Below are positions 29,644 through 34,883 of a stretch of DNA of 34,883 bases, piece by piece. The notes beneath the pieces are model-generated. The model saw nothing but the letters and a program-made list of their open reading frames with translations, was not told the origin of the DNA and did not search any database. Within the stretch, counting starts at the first letter, position 1. Each line of letters begins with the position of its first letter. Made by a program: the position numbers and the translations under genes. The DNA lies in IMG/VR virus record IMGVR_UViG_3300042691_010298, positions 1 to 34,883 of that record; one strand, 5' to 3'. The stretch is from a virus.

Positions 29644-30058
29644 ACCATTAATCTATATTAAGTGCGATGATGTTCCTTCCAGCATGACGATAGGAAGTAA
29701 GAAATACTACCTTACCAATAATATCTTCTACGGAGGAGTACATTGGGCTATCAGAAAGAAGCTCGTAGAGCTATGCAAGTTTTACCTGATAAGTAAGATG
29801 AGAGTCTATAAGTCTATAGACGAAGACCAGTTCCCTGTAGAGATAGAGATAGTTTATCACTCACCTAAACATACTTTTGATATAGACAATAAAGCTGGAT
29901 ATTGGCTCAAAGTGCTGTTAGATTTGATTAAACAGAAAGGGATAGTTCCTGATGACAATGTAAAGTTCATATCCTCCATTAAGTCCTCATACGTTAGACT
30001 TCCATTAAAGTCAGAAGATATACTTGAAATCTATATTACTCAGCACTCTCCTTCTTGA
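29636..30058 (+). CDS. RusA-like Holliday junction resolvase (140 aa)
   Basis: The signature is HTFDIDNKAGYWLKVLLDLI followed by GIVPDDNVKF. This gives D82, D84 and N85 with Lys 86, and the second acidic pair D106/D107, matching the RusA catalytic pattern D-x-DN-x-x-K and DD. The length suits the family (about 120-140 aa). The protein should cut four-way junctions formed by ERF-mediated recombination. It overlaps the preceding nuclease-like gene by 8 nt and is the last plus-strand early gene; its 3' end overlaps the convergent gene by 23 nt. Confidence 0.85.
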   Translation: MTEPLIYIKCDDVPSSMTIGSKKYYLTNNIFYGGVHWAIRKKLVELCKFYLISKMRVYKSIDEDQFPVEIEIVYHSPKHTFDIDNKAGYWLKVLLDLIKQKGIVPDDNVKFISSIKSSYVRLPLKSEDILEIYITQHSPS

Positions 30059-30281
30059 TGACATCAAGCTGCGCCAGCATCTCAACAAAGTACTCGGTAG
30101 ACTTGTCAAGCATATACATACACCTTTCCATTATACGCTGCTTAATCTGCTTCTCATGCTTCGTCATAGCATCCATTGGCTCCAGGTTAGCAAGTGTTTC
30201 ATTGGCTACCATGTTGGCATTATAGAACAAGTCTATCTCTTCATCCAAACCCCATTCAGGGGATTCACTATCATCAAACAT
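30036..30281 (-). CDS. Small acidic helical protein (81 aa)
   Basis: Starts MFDDSESPEWGLDEEIDLFY. The N-terminus is highly acidic and the rest forms two or three amphipathic helices. It lies downstream of the exonuclease gene in the minus-strand unit (6-nt gap) and overlaps the convergent RusA gene by 23 nt. Its acidity could allow DNA mimicry or a protein-binding role; not recognised. Confidence 0.55.
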   Translation of the reverse strand: MFDDSESPEWGLDEEIDLFYNANMVANETLANLEPMDAMTKHEKQIKQRIMERCMYMLDKSTEYFVEMLAQLDVIKKESAE

Positions 30282-30287
30282 AAGACG

Positions 30288-31331
30288 TTATTTAGGTGAA
30301 CTTGATAATATTAGCCTTCTCTGCTTGATGTTGGTATCTGTAGTCCTTTTTCTTGCTGTAGCTCCGCAGTTAGTACACCTGTAAGTAGCATATAGATTTA
30401 CTGTCGTATAATACTTCTTACCCTGCTCCTCCAACTTATTAGAACCACAAGAAGGACACCTGCACTCTTTCTCGTCAAGTATAAACAACCCTGTGTTCGG
30501 ATGAGGTTTTATCCAAGGCCTTAACCTTAAATAAGTATCCTCCAGTATCCTAACGTCATTGATGTTATACTCCTCCATCTTCTGTAAGGCTTTCTCGTCA
30601 CCAATATAACACTTATCCCATAATTCAAAGCCATCTGTTTTCACTTTTCTTGGTAACTCAAGTATCCTGTTGACAAAGTCTAACTTATTGGAAGTGAATG
30701 CAAACTGACGTTTTATATGCTTTAAAGTGTCTATAGATTGATATGGTAATGGAGGATTTAATTTATGTACTATAAACCTTGTATTTAGTCTAGGCAGGTC
30801 GAACTTATCTCCGTTATGGGCGATGACTATATCTGCCTCATTAAGCATCTGCCATATACCTTTCACAATGCGTTTATCGTCTTGTTTTAGGGCTTCTTTT
30901 CCTGTGAGTTTAGCTGAGTACACCTTGTCTTCAAACAGCCATTTAGCAGCCCATGTCATCATAAACCAATCCTGACCTATCTGGTCGATGGATATGTTCT
31001 GATTCCATATACCCCACACCTTAGCTCTGATAGGAGCTGTTTCGATATCAAGTATCAGAATCTTTGCCCCTGTCTCTACTTCGTCTTTAAATGGCTTGTA
31101 GTTGTTCATGTTGTAGGTCAATGGTTTCCTTGTTTCTTCTATAGTACTTCTATTCCTTGTCTTTTTGCTGCTATGACCTCTGTAATATCTTACATAATCA
31201 CGAGCCTTTTCAATACTATTGAATAAATCCCTGTTCTCCTCAAACATCTTCCTGGCAAGAGTAAGGTCAGGCAGTTTTGGGTTAGCTTTGCAATAGTCTA
31301 CAGCAAGCGTACCTTTTATGGTTTTAGCCAT
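30288..31331 (-). CDS. DEDD/RNase H-like 3'-5' exonuclease with zinc ribbon (347 aa)
   Basis: The catalytic Asp/Glu layout is clear: ILILDIETAP (D95, E97), IVIAHNGDKFDLPRLNTRF (Asn/Asp at 173-178) and EEYNINDVRILEDTY (Y255, D259). This is the DEDDy-type exonuclease pattern found in YprB-like proteins and in DNA polymerase proofreading domains. No polymerase domain is present. A C-terminal four-Cys ribbon (CPSCG about 293-297, CTNCG about 318-322) may bind DNA. It could degrade host DNA or proofread and trim ends. It is the only nucleic-acid enzyme in the right-hand minus-strand block, so it is expressed with the lysis genes. Confidence 0.75.
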   Translation of the reverse strand: MAKTIKGTLAVDYCKANPKLPDLTLARKMFEENRDLFNSIEKARDYVRYYRGHSSKKTRNRSTIEETRKPLTYNMNNYKPFKDEVETGAKILILDIETAPIRAKVWGIWNQNISIDQIGQDWFMMTWAAKWLFEDKVYSAKLTGKEALKQDDKRIVKGIWQMLNEADIVIAHNGDKFDLPRLNTRFIVHKLNPPLPYQSIDTLKHIKRQFAFTSNKLDFVNRILELPRKVKTDGFELWDKCYIGDEKALQKMEEYNINDVRILEDTYLRLRPWIKPHPNTGLFILDEKECRCPSCGSNKLEEQGKKYYTTVNLYATYRCTNCGATARKRTTDTNIKQRRLILSSSPK

Positions 31332-31344
31332 TATATATATTTAG

Positions 31345-31434
31345 AAGCCTCTGAGGGATTCGAACCCTCACCTCCTTGCCTTGTGCAAGGTTCCTACCCG
31401 TGCTCATATTCATTTTGAGTTAGACGAAGAGGCC
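31345..31434 (-). tRNA. tRNA-like element, probably degenerate
   Basis: On the minus strand GGCCTCT (31434-31428) can pair with AGAGGCT (31352-31346), one G.U. The T-arm is perfect (GAGGG-TTCGAAT-CCCTC). The 5' side (TTCGTCTAAC then GGGTAGGA) resembles the D-arm of tRNA-Glu/Gln, but 19 nt (31418-31400) are inserted in the D-loop. The anticodon arm folds best as CCTTGC/GCAAGG with a 5-nt loop, or as 5 bp with a 7-nt loop lacking U33. The normal isotype therefore cannot be read, and the element is 90 nt with a short variable loop. It may be a decayed tRNA or a tRNA mimic. CCA is not encoded. Confidence 0.45.
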
Positions 31435-31563
31435 TACCTGCAAACTTTTACTTCGTCAGTGGGCGTTGCCAACCCATCCTACCTTACGATTAGGCTCTCG
31501 TTTACTAGACTCCCTTGTGGAGTGAGAGGAACTACGACCCCTTGTACTTCGGGGACATCATCT

Positions 31564-31989
31564 TCAAATATCTTTGTATTCTTCCTTAGCATCAAAGCAA
31601 GGGCAAGCCTTTGAAACACCTGGGAAATCGGTATGTCCTTGGATGACGGGGAATGTTCTCTGCTTTAGTGCTACCTCGTTCCTTACCTTCTTAATAGTTT
31701 CTATTAAAGCTACTTTCTGAGCCTCTGTTCTGTTATCTACTGGTTTACCTTGCTTATCAACTCCACCTATGTAAGAGATGTGTATTGACCTGGTATTGTA
31801 ACCTGCTACACCATTTGTAGGGTTCTCTATATCCGACAGCTTAGTAACACCTCCGTTGGCCTCGACAATAAAATGATACCCTACATTCTTCCACTTCAGC
31901 ACATTCTTCCAGTGGTTCTTAATAGACTCAATCTTAGTCGTCTGAGGCGTAGCTGTACAATGAATAACGATGTAGTCAATCTTTCTCAT
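31564..31989 (-). CDS. N-acetylmuramoyl-L-alanine amidase (endolysin, 141 aa)
   Basis: This is a T7-lysozyme-type amidase_2 domain: VIHCTATP (zinc ligand H10), NVGYHFIVEANG (Tyr 38 at the catalytic place), ISYIGG, and GHTDFPGVSKACPCFD (H119, K127 and C129 as the second ligand, base and third ligand). It cleaves the bond between MurNAc and L-alanine in peptidoglycan. No signal peptide, so it needs a holin to reach the periplasm. It lies just downstream (in transcription) of the membrane genes that would supply holin and spanin. The compact 141-aa form without a binding domain fits Gram-negative hosts. Confidence 0.92.
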   Translation of the reverse strand: MRKIDYIVIHCTATPQTTKIESIKNHWKNVLKWKNVGYHFIVEANGGVTKLSDIENPTNGVAGYNTRSIHISYIGGVDKQGKPVDNRTEAQKVALIETIKKVRNEVALKQRTFPVIQGHTDFPGVSKACPCFDAKEEYKDI

Positions 31990-32050
31990 TGGTCTTTTTT
32001 ACTTTTAAAAAGATTTATAAGTATCATCACTAGCCAAAATACAAAAAGAA

Positions 32051-32473
32051 TCAATAGATTCCTCGTGCCTTCTGTAGTAAATATAACCATACAAATCCAG
32101 ATATTAAAGCAATTACAAGATAAATTATTCTTAATACCCAGAAGTTGACTCTGTTTCCTACTGCCTTATCTATTATACTATTAGTCGTCTTAGATATGTA
32201 ATCTATTTTTAACCCTCTCAGCATATTGAGTAACGGGTCATATATTACCCCTCTTACGAATGCAAAGTATATTATATAACAAAATACGTCCTGCGGCCAT
32301 ATCTCATCGTAGTAATCTACGCTCAAAGCTAAACAAGCTCCAAGCATACAGAATCCTATCGTGTACGTCCAAAGCTTATTTATATTATATACCTTACCTT
32401 TCGATAGATTTATTCTAATCGCCTCAATTATTGCGGAGATTATTGTCGCAAATATGGGATATATCAGCGTCAT
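32051..32473 (-). CDS. Multi-pass membrane protein in lysis cluster (140 aa)
   Basis: ATG 32473 is chosen because it forms an ATGA overlap with the upstream stop, 12 nt after the longer frame's start. Three or four hydrophobic segments are visible (MTLIYPIFATIISAII, LWTYTIGFCMLGACLALSV, FCYIIYFAFV, VLRIIYLVIALISGFVWLY). This suits a multi-pass inner-membrane protein. It stands immediately upstream of the amidase, so a holin or lysis-regulating role is possible, but the segments do not match a known holin class. Confidence 0.6.
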   Translation of the reverse strand: MTLIYPIFATIISAIIEAIRINLSKGKVYNINKLWTYTIGFCMLGACLALSVDYYDEIWPQDVFCYIIYFAFVRGVIYDPLLNMLRGLKIDYISKTTNSIIDKAVGNRVNFWVLRIIYLVIALISGFVWLYLLQKARGIY

Positions 32474-32751
32474 TTTCCTAGCCAAATATCGTAATGGTCA
32501 GGCCAAAGTATAACCCAAAAGAAAAAGCTTCCCAATATTAGCCAAATAATAGCAAACTGAAACCATCCCGTCTTCACAAATGGAATATTGGCATCGGATT
32601 TTACCCATTTGTATCCGTTATTAAACCCTAATGGCTGTTTTACCAAACTACCTGACTTAGATGCTTTATATGCCATGTAAAGCATAGGTATAACAGGAAG
32701 ATAGCAGAAGGCTAAAGCAATCCACATATCGTAGTTATTGGAATTTATCAT
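32470..32751 (-). CDS. Two-helix membrane protein in lysis cluster (93 aa)
   Basis: The protein has two hydrophobic segments (MWIALAFCYLPVIPMLYMAY and GWFQFAIIWLILGSFFFWVI) with a polar, Lys-rich loop between. It overlaps both neighbours by ATGA (32470-32473 and 32748-32751), so the three genes are translationally coupled. A small helical-hairpin membrane protein beside an amidase and a spanin could be a holin or antiholin; the sequence alone does not decide. Confidence 0.6.
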   Translation of the reverse strand: MINSNNYDMWIALAFCYLPVIPMLYMAYKASKSGSLVKQPLGFNNGYKWVKSDANIPFVKTGWFQFAIIWLILGSFFFWVILWPDHYDIWLGK

Positions 32752-33284
32752 ACTAAATGTTTTACCAAAGATACTACTCTCTTTCTAAACATCCAAGCAG
32801 TAGAAGCTACAATAACCACCCAAAGCCAGTTGTTTTGCTTATTTAATTTGTTATTGGCGGCTGTAAGTTTGTTAATCATTGTCACATTATTTTGAATAGT
32901 TGTGACAAAACTCTTTGTTATTTTATCACAGGAGTCTTTCGCTGCCTGTAATTTAGCTGTGCTTTCCTGTGTCTTTAAGATAATCTTAGTATTGGTTTTT
33001 GCAGGTAATGTCTTTATGACCTCTTTAATGCTGTCTATAAAAATAGTGTCACATCCTGCATAAAGAAGGCTGTCAATCTTTATGTTTAATCTGTTGTACT
33101 CTTCTTGATATGCGTTAAGCACATTAGAATCAACAGTATACAAGGTATCAATTGTTTCCTTAATTGGAAACCTTTCAGCGCATTGAACAGCTGTCTCTTC
33201 AGGCAGCTTATCCATTAGCTTTTTAAGTTTTTTAGGTGTTGCACATGAAGACAACAGCACTAAAACAATTAAGTATTTATACAT
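32748..33284 (-). CDS. Candidate unimolecular spanin: lipoprotein with C-terminal TM (178 aa)
   Basis: The ATG at 33284 begins MYKYLIVLVLLSSCATPKK, a lipoprotein signal with the lipobox Cys at about residue 14. A periplasmic region of about 120 residues follows, charged and helical, with coiled-coil character (KLQAAKDSCDKITKSFVT, NVTMINKLTAANNKLNKQ). A transmembrane helix (NWLWVVIVASTAWMF, about 155-170) and a basic end follow. A lipid anchor at the outer membrane joined to an inner-membrane helix is the architecture of u-spanins such as T1 gp11, which fuse the two membranes in the last lysis step. Its place beside an amidase and small membrane proteins supports this. Confidence 0.65.
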   Translation of the reverse strand: MYKYLIVLVLLSSCATPKKLKKLMDKLPEETAVQCAERFPIKETIDTLYTVDSNVLNAYQEEYNRLNIKIDSLLYAGCDTIFIDSIKEVIKTLPAKTNTKIILKTQESTAKLQAAKDSCDKITKSFVTTIQNNVTMINKLTAANNKLNKQNNWLWVVIVASTAWMFRKRVVSLVKHLV

Positions 33285-33285
33285 A

Positions 33286-33525
33286 TTAAAAAAATGAAAG
33301 TACAATCCCGACCATGCCGCCTGCTATTGTGTATACGGCATCCCTGTAATCAAACTTACCATAATCCATCAAGTCCTTCAGTTCTTTCACTACAGCAGCA
33401 ACTGTTACCACACCTGATACCCACAAAGAGCAATATGATATTTCGATTGCTTTAAAAAACACCAATGCGGCTATGCTTATTGATACCCCTGCCCAAAAGT
33501 GCATCTCTTTATCATTCACCTTCAT
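33286..33525 (-). CDS. Small membrane protein, holin-like (79 aa)
   Basis: ATG 33525 begins MKVNDKEMHFWAGVSISIAA, giving a hydrophobic helix (FWAGVSISIAALVFF), a second (WVSGVVTVAAVVKEL) and a third (AVYTIAGGMVGIVLSFF). The motif AGVSIS ... KELKDLMDYGKFDYRDA is found in small Bacteroidota phage and plasmid membrane proteins of unknown function. A longer frame to 33576 lies within the upstream gene. Three helices suggest a class I-like holin, though this is inferred. Confidence 0.5.
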   Translation of the reverse strand: MKVNDKEMHFWAGVSISIAALVFFKAIEISYCSLWVSGVVTVAAVVKELKDLMDYGKFDYRDAVYTIAGGMVGIVLSFF

Positions 33526-33745
33526 GCTTCTTATCTGTTTTGCTTGAGGAAAAGTAGAATCCCATAATTCCACCAAGAGCTGTACCTGTTATAAATCCAA
33601 TCATTACGTTTACGGTATCGTGGTTCTCTTTTGGTATAGGGTTGTATATCAAAAGAAATAATGCTATAAATACCCCATAAACAATAGTAAGTGCTATTGT
33701 ATTACGGATATCTGTTTTAGTGAGTCGTTTTAACCACTCTGGCAT
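33512..33745 (-). CDS. Small two-helix membrane protein, holin candidate (77 aa)
   Basis: After a basic N-terminus (MPEWLKRLTKTDIRN) come two hydrophobic helices (TIALTIVYGVFIALFLLIY and VMIGFITGTALGGIMGFYFS) and a charged tail (KTDKKHEGE). This resembles class II holins (two helices, both ends cytoplasmic). Similar small proteins with a GFITGTALGGIMGFYFGSS-type segment are frequent in Bacteroidota phages. It lies three genes upstream of the spanin-amidase part of the lysis cluster and overlaps the next gene by 14 nt. Confidence 0.55.
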   Translation of the reverse strand: MPEWLKRLTKTDIRNTIALTIVYGVFIALFLLIYNPIPKENHDTVNVMIGFITGTALGGIMGFYFSSSKTDKKHEGE

Positions 33746-33746
33746 A

Positions 33747-33914
33747 TTACTTCTTTTTAAATATATTCTTGATAAATTCAGATACTTTCTCCCAATGGGC
33801 TATAATTACGCTTAATGATGCAAGACAGCTAAGGATTACAGGTACGCTGCTGCTGCTAATTACAGCTAAGATGCTTCCTATCCACAGGCTTATAAGTTCT
33901 AACTTGTACGTCAT
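33747..33914 (-). CDS. Tiny membrane protein (55 aa)
   Basis: The frame (MTYKLELISLWIGSILAVIS) has one long hydrophobic stretch of about 28 residues, or two short helices broken by a Ser run (SSSSV), followed by a helix with a basic end (FIKNIFKKK). It ends 1 nt before the next start (33745), and its leader is A-rich. It is the first gene of the membrane cluster, and may be a holin, antiholin or regulatory peptide. Confidence 0.55.
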   Translation of the reverse strand: MTYKLELISLWIGSILAVISSSSVPVILSCLASLSVIIAHWEKVSEFIKNIFKKK

Positions 33915-33988
33915 TTCATAAAGTATTTCCTACAAAGTAAATATAAATCTGTAAAAGTTCTAAGCGTATTTCATCCACACTTTGCTTA

Positions 33989-34435
33989 TCAATGCAGCAT
34001 TATGTACTTTCTGTTATTGATACACCTGTCGGATGGGCGTTTCTTATTCCTGTTCCACCATCTCCACCCGAATAGTTTAACAGCCCAATATCTGAAAAAC
34101 ACCTGCCTTTTGCTTACTCCTGTAGCTATCATCCATCTTCTGAACTCCTCTTCCACCCACTTTCTTTCGTGGATGGTAAGGTAGTATAGTGCGTCGTGGA
34201 CTAAGGCACTTGCTGCGTACATACCACTTTTAGGGAAGAATGGCTGTAATATCCAAGGTATGCTGTTCTCATCCCAGGTGAATCCCGGCTTTATCGTCAT
34301 AGCTTGAGTATTGCCAAGTAGGAATGTTACCTCAGTGCATAGCTTTCTGTATCTGCCTTTTCTGCTATATACTGGCGTATCGCAGTATAGTATAGACTTG
34401 GTTAGTTTATCCTGTATGTTTAGGAAGGTTATCAT
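33989..34435 (-). CDS. DUF1353 family phage protein (148 aa)
   Basis: The signature is AMTIKPGFTWDENSIPWIL followed by MYAASALVHDALYYL; DUF1353 proteins contain a V-x-x-GF-x-x-D-x-aSIP strand and an AALVHD helix. The C-terminal basic part (FGWRWWNRNKKRPSDR) is typical of phage versions. The biochemical role of DUF1353 is not known; genes often lie next to lysis or tail genes, as here. It overlaps the upstream virion gene by ATGA (34432-34435), so translation is coupled. Confidence 0.75.
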   Translation of the reverse strand: MITFLNIQDKLTKSILYCDTPVYSRKGRYRKLCTEVTFLLGNTQAMTIKPGFTWDENSIPWILQPFFPKSGMYAASALVHDALYYLTIHERKWVEEEFRRWMIATGVSKRQVFFRYWAVKLFGWRWWNRNKKRPSDRCINNRKYIMLH

Positions 34436-34883
34436 TTCTTAAACGCCTCCATAAGCTCCCCAAGAATCTGAGGAGTGCAAAGGTTTTGCATCCTTACAGC
34501 TACAGGTGTAGTGCTTGAGGATAGTTCTGTAACGAATTGCGATGTGGTGAATAAGGCTGTTCCTGTTGTTCCATTATCGTACACAACACCATTTCTCACG
34601 TTTGCGGCTGTTGGCATAACGATTGTTCCCGCTAAGCTATTTCCTGCACCATATATTGTTCCACTTCTTACGTTATTAGCAGCAGGAGTGTTGGGCACTG
34701 TATCTGCTGAATATAGTGTTCTCGCCACACCACCACTTGTAAAGAATGCAGCAGATGTAGTGTTGTTCTTGTCAAGCCAAACAATAGGAGCATATATTGC
34801 CATCTTGCCATTATTGTTCACCATGTTGCCATTTAGATACACCTGACCATTTGCGTTGGTCATTGATACAGCCACCGATGTTG
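34432..34883 (-). CDS. Virion protein, 5' end beyond window
   Basis: The frame is open at the right edge, so the start may lie beyond; an internal ATG at 34863 is possible. The visible 150 residues have beta-type repeats around NNVRSGTIYGAGNSLAGTIV and ANVRNGVVYDNGTTGTALF, where NVR-G and G-T-GT recur. Such repeats are common in phage tail and appendage proteins. A C-terminal helix ends ILGELMEAFKK. It probably belongs to the tail module that continues beyond the window. Confidence 0.6.
   Translation of the reverse strand, partial: TSVAVSMTNANGQVYLNGNMVNNNGKMAIYAPIVWLDKNNTTSAAFFTSGGVARTLYSADTVPNTPAANNVRSGTIYGAGNSLAGTIVMPTAANVRNGVVYDNGTTGTALFTTSQFVTELSSSTTPVAVRMQNLCTPQILGELMEAFKK

Noticed and set aside
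31381-31614. Plus-strand frame of 77 codons over the tRNA-like region
   Set aside because: Opposite in strand to both neighbours, overlaps RNA-like structure and the amidase end, and its composition resembles no protein.
1-34883. CRISPR array or diversity-generating retroelement
   Set aside because: No regularly spaced repeats and no reverse transcriptase or template/variable repeat pair were seen by eye; the fibre gene shows no duplicated 3' segment.

Overview
The window looks like part of the genome of a tailed double-stranded DNA phage (Caudoviricetes) that infects a member of the Bacteroidota. Phage identity rests on a terminase large subunit, large portal protein, scaffold and major capsid protein, a lysis cluster, and an early block of recombination and replication genes. 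The host call rests on promoters of the form TTTG-N19/21-TAnnTTTG, start codons preceded by A-rich leaders instead of Shine-Dalgarno sequences, several lipoprotein signals of Bacteroidota type, and a VirE_N/BT4734-like primase domain. No integrase, partition gene or classical repressor is visible, so a virulent lifestyle is likelier but not proven. The capsid gene is cut by the left edge and a virion gene by the right edge.

Layout. (1) 1-9954, minus strand: head morphogenesis, transcribed right to left: GroES-like protein, small Cys-rich protein, coiled-coil protein, candidate small terminase, large terminase, portal, a run of small basic or acidic proteins, scaffold, major capsid protein. 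Many genes overlap or nearly touch. (2) 10000-11680, minus strand: a fibre-like virion protein and a small secreted protein, ended by a clear terminator. (3) 11681-14280: a control region with almost no coding capacity. It holds two dense clusters of predicted RNA helices (11928-12345 and 13511-14249), one small gene with unusual codon use between them, four copies of TTAGCTGTTA, a minus-strand promoter-terminator pair, and an AT-rich stretch with a repeated 12-mer. (4) 14281-30058, plus strand: the early block of about 35 mostly small genes. It includes an M20-type peptidase-like protein, an ERF annealing protein, a RecE-like nuclease, two DnaA-domain-IV-like proteins, an SSB-tailed protein, a primase-helicase, a C5-cytosine methyltransferase, a PD-(D/E)XK protein and a RusA-like resolvase. 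One minus-strand gene sits inside it. (5) 30036-34883, minus strand: a DEDD exonuclease, a tRNA-like element, an amidase endolysin, five small membrane or envelope genes including a candidate unimolecular spanin, a DUF1353 protein and a partial virion protein.

The early genes plausibly replicate the genome by primase-helicase with recombination (ERF plus RecE-like nuclease, branches cut by RusA), while the flanking minus-strand modules build the head and lyse the cell. The observations most worth a second look are the two large structured RNA candidates around the 167-aa gene, and a pair of small genes between the ERF and RecE-like genes that are bordered by inverted GTTATGTGCA / TGCACATAAC sequences and an attC-like palindrome, as if captured as cassettes.
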